Positions 18,998-27,995 of a stretch of 64,000 bases of DNA are shown here, one piece after another. How positions within the stretch are numbered: the stretch's first letter is position 1; each line of letters begins with the position of its first letter. The translations under genes and the position numbers were made by a program. Location of the stretch: positions 62,001 through 126,000 of the forward strand of contig CAKPBC010000002.1 in assembly GCA_934140155.1 (NCBI GenBank), written 5' to 3'. The DNA comes from an uncultured Bacilli bacterium. GTDB lineage: Bacteria; Bacillota_I; Bacilli_A; RFN20; CAG-826. Under the pieces are notes generated by a model. It ran no database searches. It saw only the letters and a list, made by a program, of their open reading frames with translations, and was not told where the DNA came from.

Positions 18998-19885
18998 TTA
19001 GTCCCCTTTCATATTTTTAATCACATAATTATATGCTTTATCGGCATTATCAAACCATTTCATTGGTAATTGATTTTTAAAATAAGTCATTTGCCTTTTA
19101 GCATAATTACGTGAATTTTTCTTAATTAACTCTATTGCTTCATTTAAAGTTAATTTATGATCTAAATAAGCTAATAATTCTTTATATCCTATAGCTTGAA
19201 AAGCATGAATTGATTCTGGATATTTAGTTTTTAAATTAGTAACTTCTTCAACTAAACCATCTTTAATCATTTCATCCACTCTATTATTAATATCATTATA
19301 TAATTTTTCACGCTCTACGTTAAGACCTATAAACATAACATCATATAACAATTTATGTTCTTGTGAATCAATAATGCTTGTCTTAGTTTTACCATGCAAA
19401 CGATATATTTCAATTGCTCTTAGTACTCTTTTACGATTATTAACGTGAATAGTTTTTGTTGATTCTTCATCGATTTTTTTTAATTCTTCATATAATTCTT
19501 CGTTAGTTAATGAAACTAAATCAGACATATCAGCATGATTATCTTCATCATCAAAAGAAAAGTCATATAATGTTGCTTTTTGATATAATCCTGTTCCTCC
19601 AACAATAATAATATTTTTCTTTTTATTTTCTAAATCAGCAATAGTCTTTCTTGCTAACTCCTGATAATCTTTAACATTAAAATTAGTATTAGGATCAACA
19701 AAATCAAATAAATGATGAGGAACTAGAGCACGTTCTGTTAATGTCGGTTTTGCTGTACCAATATCAAAATATTTATATACTTGAAAAGCATCACCATTAA
19801 TAATTTCAGCATCTAATGCTAACGCTAATTTTATGGCTAAACTAGATTTTCCTGAACATGTTGGACCTGCAATCACGATAATCAT
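18998..19885 (-). CDS. miaA: tRNA dimethylallyltransferase
   Basis: The 295-residue enzyme transfers a dimethylallyl group to A37 of tRNAs reading UNN codons. MiaB, also in this window, then methylthiolates the product. It has the P-loop AGPTCSGKSS, the catalytic INGDAFQVY and DIGTAKP, VGGTGLY, and RNYAKRQMTYFKNQ near the C-terminus. The start overlaps the mutL stop by 4 bases (ATGA). mutL-miaA order is conserved in Bacilli. Confidence 0.95.
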   Translation of the reverse strand: MIIVIAGPTCSGKSSLAIKLALALDAEIINGDAFQVYKYFDIGTAKPTLTERALVPHHLFDFVDPNTNFNVKDYQELARKTIADLENKKKNIIIVGGTGLYQKATLYDFSFDDEDNHADMSDLVSLTNEELYEELKKIDEESTKTIHVNNRKRVLRAIEIYRLHGKTKTSIIDSQEHKLLYDVMFIGLNVEREKLYNDINNRVDEMIKDGLVEEVTNLKTKYPESIHAFQAIGYKELLAYLDHKLTLNEAIELIKKNSRNYAKRQMTYFKNQLPMKWFDNADKAYNYVIKNMKGD

Positions 19886-21774
19886 ACGCCTGTCCTCTTA
19901 AATAATTTTTCTAATTCATATTTTGTGAATTTAACAATAATTGGTCTTCCGTGTGGACAATTATGTGGGTTTTCGCAGTTAAATAATCTTTCTAGCATTA
20001 CACCAGCTTCTTCCATTGTGCAATTCATATTTGCCTTTAAAGAAGCTTTACAAGCCATTGTGGCAATCGCATGTTTTCTTAATTTAAATTCATCAACTTT
20101 ATCATCATGAAGAGCCATATCAATTAGATCATCAACATATTCTTTTTCGTCTTCGCGATGAATCCAAGTAGGAATTGTCACGACTTTAAAAGCATTATAA
20201 CCAAATGGTTCAAACTCTAAACCAATTAATTTTAAAATCTCTCTTTTTTGATTTGTAAATAATGTAACATCACTTGGTTTTAAATTAATAACAATTGGTA
20301 CAAGTGGGTTCATCGTGATTATCTTTTTAGCATAAAGATGAGTAAAATATTCAAAGTTAATTCTTTCCATCGCAGCGTGCTGATCAACTAAATAAAATCC
20401 TCCATCGCCATTAATATCTTCACCAATGATGTATGTTTTATTAAGCTGGGCTAATGGACGAATTGGACAAACTCTTTTTGGTTGTTCTGGTTCTTTAGTT
20501 ATTGGTGTAACATATTCTTCATCTTGACTTTTAAAAGTATCTACATAAGGTTCTTCTTTTATCTCTTCATGAGATTCTTTTATAGTATTATTAATATTAT
20601 TATCTTTTACAAAATCTTTAACAACTTCATTATATTTTGGTGTTTCTTTTACATATTCATGTTTAATTTCTTCAACTTTTTCAACTTTTGGAGTATTATC
20701 TTCTACTTCCATAGTATCAAATAAATCCACACGTTCAATAACTGGTTTTTCAACTTTTTTAACTTCACTTACTGGAACTTCATCATAAATAGTTTTCGGT
20801 CTAAGTGCTTCTGGTATTTTTTCTAAAAGAGCAAGACGTAATTCTTCTTCTTTAGAAAAACGGACTTCTCTTTTGGATGGATGAACATTAACATCCACTA
20901 AAGCATAATCAACATAAAAATCTAACACTACAAATGGATATTTACTAGGTGGAATAAAATCATTATAAGCATCTTTTATAGCGCCTTGTACTTTTGGCAT
21001 ATATACATTTCTTCCATTAAGTAAAGTGATCATATAATATCTTGAAGCCTTAGCAATATCTGGTTTACCCAAATATCCTTTCACTTGATAATCAACAGCT
21101 TCAAATTCAAATGGAATCATTGATTTAGCGACACCAAAGCCAAAAATACTCGCAATAACTTCAAGCAAATCATTACGACCATTTGTTTGAAATTGGCATT
21201 TGCCATCAATATAAAACTTAATTGCTACTTCTGGGTGGGCTAAAGCAAGACGCGACATTATCTCAATGCTATTAGCGTTTTCGGTATAATCAGTTTTTAA
21301 ATATTTTAAACGTGCTGGAGTATTATAAAATAATTCTTCTACTTCAATAATAGTACCTTTTCTTAAAGGGGCATCTTTGGCTTCTATTTCTTCGTTAATG
21401 ATATTTAATTCTGTTCCCACTCCAGATCCTGTTGAAGTTGTTACTTTCATTTTAGATACAGAGGCAATAGAAGGCAAAGCTTCACCTCTAAAGCCTAAAG
21501 TCTTAATTCTAAATAAGTCAAAAGAAGAAGAAATCTTACTAGTAGCGTGACGTTTAAACGCTAATAAAGCGTCATCGCGATCCATTCCACATCCATCATC
21601 TTCAACAGTAATCTTTTTTCTTCCAGCTTCAATAATTGAAACGCTAATATGTTTGGCACCAGCATCAATCGAGTTTTCAACGAGTTCTTTTAAAACACTG
21701 CTTGGTCTTTCAACGACTTCTCCCGCCGCAATCATATTAGCAAGTTTAGTATCTAATACTTGAATACGCCCCAT
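19882..21774 (-). CDS. mutL: DNA mismatch repair protein MutL
   Basis: The 630-residue protein has an N-terminal GHKL ATPase with ELVENSIDAGA, EDDGCGM, FKRHATSKI and TLGFRGEALPSI. A charged, low-complexity linker (about 340-440) and a C-terminal endonuclease/dimer domain follow. The metal motif DQHAAMERI (about 463), ACKASLKA, CPHGRP and a final FKR show that it keeps the nicking activity of MutL homologues in bacteria without MutH. It lies 7 bases after mutS. The stop is TGA, confirming that TGA is not read as Trp. Confidence 0.96.
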   Translation of the reverse strand: MGRIQVLDTKLANMIAAGEVVERPSSVLKELVENSIDAGAKHISVSIIEAGRKKITVEDDGCGMDRDDALLAFKRHATSKISSSFDLFRIKTLGFRGEALPSIASVSKMKVTTSTGSGVGTELNIINEEIEAKDAPLRKGTIIEVEELFYNTPARLKYLKTDYTENANSIEIMSRLALAHPEVAIKFYIDGKCQFQTNGRNDLLEVIASIFGFGVAKSMIPFEFEAVDYQVKGYLGKPDIAKASRYYMITLLNGRNVYMPKVQGAIKDAYNDFIPPSKYPFVVLDFYVDYALVDVNVHPSKREVRFSKEEELRLALLEKIPEALRPKTIYDEVPVSEVKKVEKPVIERVDLFDTMEVEDNTPKVEKVEEIKHEYVKETPKYNEVVKDFVKDNNINNTIKESHEEIKEEPYVDTFKSQDEEYVTPITKEPEQPKRVCPIRPLAQLNKTYIIGEDINGDGGFYLVDQHAAMERINFEYFTHLYAKKIITMNPLVPIVINLKPSDVTLFTNQKREILKLIGLEFEPFGYNAFKVVTIPTWIHREDEKEYVDDLIDMALHDDKVDEFKLRKHAIATMACKASLKANMNCTMEEAGVMLERLFNCENPHNCPHGRPIIVKFTKYELEKLFKRTGV

Positions 21775-21781
21775 AATATCA

Positions 21782-24301
21782 CTATCCTTTTATTTTCTTT
21801 TTAAGTTCATATAAATAATTTAAAGCCTCTAATGGTGACATACTAAGTGGATCAAGATTTTTGACTTCTTTAATCCATTCTTCTTCCACAGGATCATTTT
21901 GAATTAAAACATTTCCCACCGAAGGAACACCTTTAGATTCTAATTCGTGTAATATTTCTTTTGCTCTACTTAATAATTCGTTTGGTAATTTAGCAAGACG
22001 AGCAACATTAATACCATAAGATTTATTCATAGTACCTTCTTTAATTTTATAAAGGAAAGTAATCTCATCATCATTTTCTTTAACACAAACATGAACATTT
22101 TTTAATGAAGGGATTTCTTTATCTAATTCAGTTAATTCATGATAGTGCGTAGAGAACATCGTTTTAGCATGAATTCTTGCGGTAATATATTCAATAATTG
22201 CTTGCGCTAAAGCCATACCATCAAACGTTGCGGTTCCTCGACCAATTTCATCAAATATAAGTAAAGAATTTTCCGTTGCATGACGCAAAGCATGATTTGT
22301 TTCATTCATCTCCACCATGAAAGTAGATTGACCAGAAACTAAGTCATCACTTGCACCAATTCGAGTAAATATCTGGTCAAATACCATTAAATCTGCTTCT
22401 TTGGCTGGAACAAAGCAACCCATTTGAGCCATAACCACAATAATCGCTAATTCACGCATATAAGTAGATTTACCACCCATATTTGGGCCAGTAATAAGTA
22501 AAACATCTGTATTGCTATCTAAATTCACATCATTAGCCACATAGAATTTTTCTTTCAATACTTTTTCAATTACTGGATGACGTCCATCTACAATATTTAT
22601 TCTTCTTTCAAAGTTGAACTTTGGACGAATAAAATTATTGCTTGAAGATACTTCCGCTAAAGAGACAATGACATCAATAACTGCCAAATTATTAGCAAGT
22701 CTTTGAATTAATTGTGTCTTATCTTGTACTTTCTTACGAATATCTAAAAATAAATCATATTCTAAACGCATTCTACGTTCATCAGCATTTAAAATAAGAG
22801 CTTCTTTTTCTTTTAATTCTTCGGTAATATAACGTTCGCCATTAACAGTTGTTTGTTTACGTTGATATCCCCATTCATCTTTAATTTGATCAATTTGGCC
22901 TTTAGATACTTCGATGTAATAGCCAAATACACGATTATAACCAATACGTAAAGTTTTAATACCTGTACGTTCTCTTTCTTTTTCTTCTAATTCCGCAACC
23001 CATTTTTTGCCACCATGCGATAAAGCAATTATTTCATCAAGTTCTTGTGAATAACCTGGTTTAAATATTCCGCCTTCTTTAATTGTAATAGGTGCATCTT
23101 CCGAAATTGCTTTTTCAATTAAATCTACTAAATCATCAAAATTTGAAAATTTATTAGCAATATCATCAATATGGGCATTATTAAGTTTGCTTAAAGCATC
23201 TTTTAAAGCTGGTAAAGGTTTTAAAGAAGATTTTAATTGTAATAAATCTCTTCCGTTAGCGTTACCAAAAGAAATACGCGCAATCAATCTTTCTAAGTCA
23301 TATACTTCATCTAACATTACGCGTACATCGTTACGAATCATAAAGTTATCAATAAAGCTTTGAATCATATCTTGACGAGCAATTATTTCATTAATATCAG
23401 ATGATGGCTTAGAAATCCATTGTTTTAATAATCTTCCGCCCATCGCGGTCTTAGTATTATCAAGTAACCAATAAAGTGATCCGTATTTTTCATCACTTCT
23501 AATTGTTCTTGTTAATTCAAGATTTAGTCTTGAATAAGCATCAATTTGTAAGGCTTTATTTGTTTTAATTACATGAGCAACTTGTAAATAATCTAAAGAT
23601 CTTTTTTGTGTTTTTCTAAAATAATTAATCAAACGCATAATTGCACGCATTTGATATAAATCTTTAACTTCTTGTAAGACACCTTCAAATTCTAATGTAA
23701 TTTCATCATTATCTTCATAAGAAATTAATATTTTTCTTTTTGATGTAATTGTTGTAATTGCTTCTTTATTAAAAGTTGATTTAACAACAATTTCATGAGT
23801 TAAAATATTATCAAGTTCAGATATTAAACTACTAATATCTTTTTCAACATTCATAACATTGATTTCTCCTGTTGATAAATCTGCATAAGCTAAAATATAG
23901 CAATAATCCGTTTCATCAACAGCAACAGTATAATTATTATCGTCATTACTAACATCCATAAAAGCACCTGGAGTAATAATTTGAACGACATCACGTTCTA
24001 CAAGTCCTTTTGCAGTTGCTGGATCTTCCATTTGTTCTACAATACCAACACGATATCCGCGGTTGATAAGCTTAGCAATATAGCTTTTAATAGCGTGATG
24101 TGGTACACCACACATTGGTACACGTTCTTCTACACCAGCATTTTTACCTGTTAATGCTAGTTGTAATTCTTTGGATGCAATTTTGGCGTCATCAAAAAAT
24201 AGTTCATAGAAATCGCCTAAACGAAATAAAATAAGGACATCAGGGTTTGATTCCTTAATTTTTAAATACTGCATCATCATTGGAGAATATTTTTCTTTCA
24301 T
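21782..24301 (-). CDS. mutS: DNA mismatch repair protein MutS
   Basis: The 839-residue protein has the mismatch-reading Phe-X-Glu motif in LGDFYELFFDDA, then connector, lever and clamp domains. The ATPase has TGPNMGGKSTYMRE (about 600), a Walker B with LLIFDEIGRGTATFDG, and STHYHEL. Length and order are those of MutS1. It heads mutS-mutL-miaA-fhs-DUF951. The SD is GAGGTG. A perfect 22-bp palindrome lies between the promoter and the SD. cotE lies upstream, as in Bacillus, but a small divergent gene separates them. Confidence 0.97.
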   Translation of the reverse strand: MKEKYSPMMMQYLKIKESNPDVLILFRLGDFYELFFDDAKIASKELQLALTGKNAGVEERVPMCGVPHHAIKSYIAKLINRGYRVGIVEQMEDPATAKGLVERDVVQIITPGAFMDVSNDDNNYTVAVDETDYCYILAYADLSTGEINVMNVEKDISSLISELDNILTHEIVVKSTFNKEAITTITSKRKILISYEDNDEITLEFEGVLQEVKDLYQMRAIMRLINYFRKTQKRSLDYLQVAHVIKTNKALQIDAYSRLNLELTRTIRSDEKYGSLYWLLDNTKTAMGGRLLKQWISKPSSDINEIIARQDMIQSFIDNFMIRNDVRVMLDEVYDLERLIARISFGNANGRDLLQLKSSLKPLPALKDALSKLNNAHIDDIANKFSNFDDLVDLIEKAISEDAPITIKEGGIFKPGYSQELDEIIALSHGGKKWVAELEEKERERTGIKTLRIGYNRVFGYYIEVSKGQIDQIKDEWGYQRKQTTVNGERYITEELKEKEALILNADERRMRLEYDLFLDIRKKVQDKTQLIQRLANNLAVIDVIVSLAEVSSSNNFIRPKFNFERRINIVDGRHPVIEKVLKEKFYVANDVNLDSNTDVLLITGPNMGGKSTYMRELAIIVVMAQMGCFVPAKEADLMVFDQIFTRIGASDDLVSGQSTFMVEMNETNHALRHATENSLLIFDEIGRGTATFDGMALAQAIIEYITARIHAKTMFSTHYHELTELDKEIPSLKNVHVCVKENDDEITFLYKIKEGTMNKSYGINVARLAKLPNELLSRAKEILHELESKGVPSVGNVLIQNDPVEEEWIKEVKNLDPLSMSPLEALNYLYELKKKIKG

Positions 24302-24314
24302 AACTTCACCTCAA

Positions 24315-24336
24315 AGAAAAATAATATTATTTTTCT
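24315..24336. repeat. Perfect 22-bp palindrome in the mutS leader
   Basis: The sequence AGAAAAATAAT is followed directly by its exact reverse complement, with no spacer. It lies 14 bases upstream of the mutS ATG and just downstream of the -10. It could be an operator or a leader hairpin; no U-tract suggests termination. Confidence 0.7.
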
Positions 24337-24345
24337 ATTAGTTTA

Positions 24346-24354
24346 ATCATATCA
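24346..24354 (-). promoter_or_regulatory. Extended -10 promoter of the mutS operon
   Basis: The minus strand reads TGATATGAT, a TGn-TATGAT extended -10, with only a poor -35 (TTAAAA) upstream. Confidence 0.5.
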
Positions 24355-24430
24355 CAATTTTTATTTAATTTTAAACTTTTTTAAGTTATGAAAGTAGTAA
24401 TTAATTATTTTAAGAAAAAAATCCAATTTC

Positions 24431-24458
24431 TTGAGATTTCATTTGAAAAGTTTATACT
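24431..24458 (+). promoter_or_regulatory. Promoter of the 84-residue gene
   Basis: TTGAGA and TATACT are 16 bases apart. The SD GAGGAGAG follows closely. Confidence 0.6.
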
Positions 24459-24477
24459 TATTATGAGGAGAGTTTTT

Positions 24478-24732
24478 ATGGAATATTACATTATCTGTCG
24501 CACTGGTGAAGAAAGTATAAGATTTGTTGATGAATATTGGCCTGATGAAGATGGCAATATGATGTTTACAACATCTGGTAGTTTCAATTGGGCTCGTAGT
24601 TTTGAAGATTACGATTATGCTTGTGAGATTGCAAATCAAATATATCACAAAAGCGATGAAGATGGTTACTATGTTTACGATGTAACTGTTAGATCACATG
24701 ACTTTATAATTGAAAATCATTTGCATTATTAA
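24478..24732 (+). CDS. Small acidic protein of unknown function between cotE and mutS
   Basis: The 84-residue protein starts at ATG 24478 behind a strong GAGGAGAG SD, with its own promoter and a terminator. It is rich in Tyr, Asp, Glu and Trp, has no signal peptide or membrane segment, and reads as a compact alpha/beta domain. I do not recognise the family. It lies divergent from mutS and convergent with cotE, in a place where Bacillus has no gene. Coding is well supported by the expression signals. Confidence 0.75.
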   Translation: MEYYIICRTGEESIRFVDEYWPDEDGNMMFTTSGSFNWARSFEDYDYACEIANQIYHKSDEDGYYVYDVTVRSHDFIIENHLHY

Positions 24733-24746
24733 TTATTGTAAGTGCC

Positions 24747-24779
24747 AAAAAAGAATAGGTTTTGCGCCTATTCTTTTTT
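24747..24779. terminator. Bidirectional terminator between the 84-residue gene and cotE
   Basis: The 13-bp perfect stem (AAAAAAGAATAGG against its complement) has a 7-base loop. The A/T ends give a U-tract in both directions. The last codons and stop of cotE form one arm. Confidence 0.9.
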
Positions 24780-25286
24780 ATCTGTCAAATAATTAGGATT
24801 CACATTCATTACAATTTCTTCATCGATAATTTCATCCTGTTTTTCTTCTTCAATCGTATTAACAGTAATAATTGAATCTTGGAATACATCAACAAAATAT
24901 ACTGATTCAATAACTATTTCTACTTCATGGTCATTCATTTGATTCATTGCAACCGCGGTTGGATATTTGATGACATGAACTTTTTGTTTAGTTTCATCAT
25001 CTATAGTTTTAATATTTTTCCAAGAAATAAGAAAAACACCAGAAAATGTAATAGTTTTATAAAAAACATTTGTTTTTTGGTCGTCATCATATGCATACCA
25101 AATTTGAATATCATAAGTCCCATTTAGTTCAATGTTTTTATCTATTTTTTTACTATCGTATTTATGATTTATAATCCAGCATCCTAAAGGTTTAGATATA
25201 TTTTCTTCTAATTTTATGACTTGTTTTTCTTGGATAGCAAGTTTTCCTTTACCCACTAAAGTTTTAGCAATAATTTCTCTATTCAT
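24768..25286 (-). CDS. cotE: Outer spore coat morphogenetic protein CotE
   Basis: The 172-residue protein starts at ATG 25286 (SD AGGTGAT). Alignable CotE features are NREIIAKTLVGKGK (YREIITKAVVAKGR in Bacillus), GCWIINHKYDSKKI, a GTYDIQIWYAYDDDQKT segment, an EVEIVIE segment and an acidic C-terminus ending in NPNYL. CotE directs outer-coat assembly around the forespore. It flanks mutS as in Bacillus (ymcA-cotE-mutS), which strongly supports the call. Upstream CATATAAT resembles a sporulation-sigma -10 and no clear sigma-A promoter is seen; this is weak evidence for sporulation control. Confidence 0.88.
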   Translation of the reverse strand: MNREIIAKTLVGKGKLAIQEKQVIKLEENISKPLGCWIINHKYDSKKIDKNIELNGTYDIQIWYAYDDDQKTNVFYKTITFSGVFLISWKNIKTIDDETKQKVHVIKYPTAVAMNQMNDHEVEIVIESVYFVDVFQDSIITVNTIEEEKQDEIIDEEIVMNVNPNYLTDKKE

Positions 25287-25321
25287 ATAAATCACCTATT
25301 ATATGTATATGCTGGAGCGTT

Positions 25322-25360
25322 AAAAAAGAGTTATGACTTTTTAATCAATAACTCTTTTTT
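25322..25360. terminator. Terminator after galK
   Basis: The 13-bp perfect stem AAAAAAGAGTTAT/ATAACTCTTTTTT has a 13-base loop and U-tracts on both strands. It insulates cotE from galK. Confidence 0.88.
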
Positions 25361-25374
25361 TAGAATTTGTTTTT

Positions 25375-26547
25375 TTATAAATGCTTTGATCCATCATTTC
25401 TAATCGAGATTTGATGGACATTTTCTTTGCCAAATACTTCAGCCATTTCTTCAACATAATACTCTAATTCATCTTCATGAACAAACGCTAAGATTGTTCC
25501 TTCAAATCCACCACCATGAATTCTACAAGCACCATCATGGATTAAGTGTTTAGATAACGCTAAGGCGAGATTAATATTTTGTGTTAAGCTTCCAGGAACA
25601 CAAGTATTTTGTAAATATTCTATAGAACTATTTCCAGATTCATTAACCATTTCTAAGAATTTTTTAATTTTACCATTCTTTAAATTTCTAAATCCTTTTT
25701 TAACTCTTTCATTTTCATCATAGAAGTGAATTGCTCTTAATATTGCGCGATCAGAAACAACTTTTCTTAATTCTGGTAAAGCTGCATAAAATTCTTCTTT
25801 TTTAACTTTAGCAAGTACTTTTTTATGGAAATATTTAGCAACACTTTTCATTTCTTCTGGTATTGCGGCATAATGGCTTGTTAAATTAGAATGATCGCCA
25901 CCAGTATTAGTAATAACAATATGATATGGTTCAATATTAATACTTAAATGTTCAATAACTGGCTTATTAAGATTTTTAAAATTAATAAGGTTGACGCCAC
26001 CAAAAGCAACACCACATTGATCTAATAATCCACATGGTTTGCCAAAATATTCTTTTTCCGCAAATTGGCCAATTTTTGCCATATCATAACGATCCATAGA
26101 ATCATTGTTATAATAGAAATTCTCAATTTCCGCGATTAAGCATTCAAAAGCTGCCGAAGAAGATATTCCAGATCCCGCTGGAAGAATAGAATCAGCATAA
26201 GCTTTAAATCCGCCAATATGATAACCTAATTCTTTTAATTCGAATAATACACCTTTAATTAGTGCCGCATTTGTTCCTTCTTCTTCTTTTACTTTTTGAA
26301 GATTATTTAAATCAATTTTAGTTTCACCATAATTCTCTGAAATTAAAATTACTTCGTTTTCGCATTTTGTTGCTGCTGCCATAATATCCAAATCAACAGC
26401 GCCCACTAAGACTAAACCATTATTATGATCCGTATGATTTCCTAAAATTTCCATTCTTCCTGAAGAAGAAAATAAATCAGTAGAATCACTATTAAAGTTT
26501 TCTTTAAATGCTTTTTTTAATTTGTTTTTTCTATTTTCTAAATTCAT
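25375..26547 (-). CDS. galK: Galactokinase (GHMP family)
   Basis: The 390-residue protein starts at ATG 26547, with GAGGTG upstream. GHMP motif 1 is GRMEILGNHTDHNNG, motif 2 is LPAGSGISSSAAFE, the catalytic Asp lies in LLDQCG, and motif 3 is RIHGGGFEGTILAF. It phosphorylates galactose to galactose-1-phosphate. The GxxExGNHTDH form is typical of the anaerobe-type galactokinase. No galT, galE or transporter is adjacent, so the rest of the Leloir pathway must lie elsewhere. Another sugar kinase of the family is possible. Confidence 0.85.
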   Translation of the reverse strand: MNLENRKNKLKKAFKENFNSDSTDLFSSSGRMEILGNHTDHNNGLVLVGAVDLDIMAAATKCENEVILISENYGETKIDLNNLQKVKEEEGTNAALIKGVLFELKELGYHIGGFKAYADSILPAGSGISSSAAFECLIAEIENFYYNNDSMDRYDMAKIGQFAEKEYFGKPCGLLDQCGVAFGGVNLINFKNLNKPVIEHLSINIEPYHIVITNTGGDHSNLTSHYAAIPEEMKSVAKYFHKKVLAKVKKEEFYAALPELRKVVSDRAILRAIHFYDENERVKKGFRNLKNGKIKKFLEMVNESGNSSIEYLQNTCVPGSLTQNINLALALSKHLIHDGACRIHGGGFEGTILAFVHEDELEYYVEEMAEVFGKENVHQISIRNDGSKHL

Positions 26548-26673
26548 AATAATACACCTCGCACGCATTAATATGATAGTAAAAAAAACGACAAATTTCA
26601 ATGAAAATAAACATTTAAAAATATCATTTTTGACTAGTTATAAAAGTTATTTTTGTAAATATGAATTTATAAT

Positions 26674-26937
26674 TTATTTAACTGGAAACATTATTGATAA
26701 CGAGAATACATTACTAGCCACATTAACATTTAAATCACCATAATATTTATTAACTACAAGTTGAATGGATTTCATACCAAGGCCATTATAATCTTTATCT
26801 TGTTTAGTTGTTAAAGATAGTACATTTTCGCCTAATACAATATAATAATTATCAGTACTAATTTACATAAAAGAATTAATATTTTTAACAATTAAACTAA
26901 TATGTCTTTTATCCATAGCTTTAATTTTTTGATCTTA
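26674..26937 (-). pseudogene. Remnant of a GHKL (AgrC-like) sensor histidine kinase
   Basis: The minus strand translates to a typical GHKL ATPase-domain end: DKRHISLIVKNINS, then an in-frame TAA, then TDNYYIVLGENVLSLTTKQ, DYNGLGMKSIQLVVNKYYG and a final VFSLSIMFPVK before the stop at 26674. NGLGMKSI corresponds to the HGLGLKSI G2 box of AgrC-type kinases. A further in-frame stop lies just upstream near 26938. No SD or full domain remains, so this is a decayed gene fragment. Its cognate LytTR-type regulator is not in the window. Confidence 0.75.
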
Positions 26938-26958
26938 TTTTGAAATTTATAAACTTAT

Positions 26959-26992
26959 AAAAAAAGTACAAGGTTAATAATAACTCTTGCAC
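26959..26992 (-). terminator. Terminator after the GT4 gene
   Basis: The 7-bp stem GTGCAAG/CTTGTAC (one G-U pair) has a loop that can partly pair. It is followed by seven Us on the minus strand and starts at the stop codon. Confidence 0.75.
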
Positions 26993-27993
26993 TAATCTAA
27001 TAATGATTTATAAACTTCTTTTATTTGTTTTCCTACGCGAGATATTTCTCTTTCTTTTGCTACTTTATATCCTTCTTCAACTATCGCACTTAAATCGTTA
27101 TTTAAAGCATAATTAATTTTTTCAATAAATTCTTCATTCGTTTTAGCTTTTAAACAATTTTTATTATCTACTAACCAAGAATCAAATACACCAATATCAC
27201 GAACTAAAAGCGGCGTTTTGCTTGCTAAAGCTTCTAATGCAACAATACCTTCTGTTTCTTCAAATGATGGAAATAAAACTAAATTAGACGCTAAATAAGC
27301 ACCTTTAATTATATCTCCATCAATATACCCAGGCATAATTACATTGCTTGGTCTATTTTTAATGGCACGCAATATTTTTAAAGGCACTAAAATCCTTGCT
27401 AAATTTCCAAACCAAATAAATTTAATATCCGGCATTTTTCTAGCAATTTCAAAGAAATCTAAGATTCCTTTACGTTCAAAAAATAGTCCCACTCCCATAA
27501 CAACTTTATCATTTTTTTTAATGTTAAAATATTCTTTAAATTTCTTTACTTTTTCTTCATTATAACTATATTCATCTAAATCAATCCCATTACTTATCGC
27601 ATATACTGGGCATTTAACAAATGGATAATTTTCGATTAGTTTTTTTGAATATGGGGTTGGCGTTATAATAACATCGGCTTTAGAGTACATTCTTTTAAGC
27701 ATATTATCAAATGCTGGCTCCATTAATTTATATAAGCGAAAAGATTTACGAAAATCTTCAAAAGTAGAATGACCATGAACCACAACTTTTTTGCCTTTTT
27801 TATGACATTTCTTTAATAATTTTTGTGAACGAAGAAAATAAGTATTAATGTGAGCAATATCAAAATCATCTTTTTTATTTAAAGTAAATTCAACATCATT
27901 AGTGGATAAAGCTTTCATTTGATGACGAAGTGCTCGTCCAATACCGCTTTTTTTCAAAGCATTTTCATTTTCAAAATATAATAATGTTTTCAT
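26992..27993 (-). CDS. GT4-family glycosyltransferase, possibly glycolipid-forming
   Basis: This 333-residue GT-B fold enzyme has a nucleotide-sugar site with the GT4 EX7E motif in EETEGIVALEALASKTPLL, and VGLFFERKGILDF and WFGNL blocks in the C-terminal Rossmann domain. Basic, amphipathic stretches in the N-terminal half suggest membrane association. Size and motif resemble the diacylglycerol glucosyltransferases of Mollicutes-related bacteria, so a role in glucolipid or lipoteichoic-anchor synthesis is plausible but not shown. It lies 2 bases after the GT2 gene, as the second gene of a pair. Confidence 0.7.
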   Translation of the reverse strand: MKTLLYFENENALKKSGIGRALRHQMKALSTNDVEFTLNKKDDFDIAHINTYFLRSQKLLKKCHKKGKKVVVHGHSTFEDFRKSFRLYKLMEPAFDNMLKRMYSKADVIITPTPYSKKLIENYPFVKCPVYAISNGIDLDEYSYNEEKVKKFKEYFNIKKNDKVVMGVGLFFERKGILDFFEIARKMPDIKFIWFGNLARILVPLKILRAIKNRPSNVIMPGYIDGDIIKGAYLASNLVLFPSFEETEGIVALEALASKTPLLVRDIGVFDSWLVDNKNCLKAKTNEEFIEKINYALNNDLSAIVEEGYKVAKEREISRVGKQIKEVYKSLLD

Positions 27994-27995
27994 AA

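Noticed and set aside
19882..24301. UGA-as-tryptophan (Mollicutes code)
   Set aside because: Trp is TGG throughout and TGA ends mutL; reading through it breaks the miaA overlap.
26522..26743. Plus-strand 73-codon frame between galK and the glycosyltransferase
   Set aside because: No SD, Lys/Ile/Phe-rich composition from AT-rich DNA, and it lies opposite the kinase remnant, which gives a recognisable protein.
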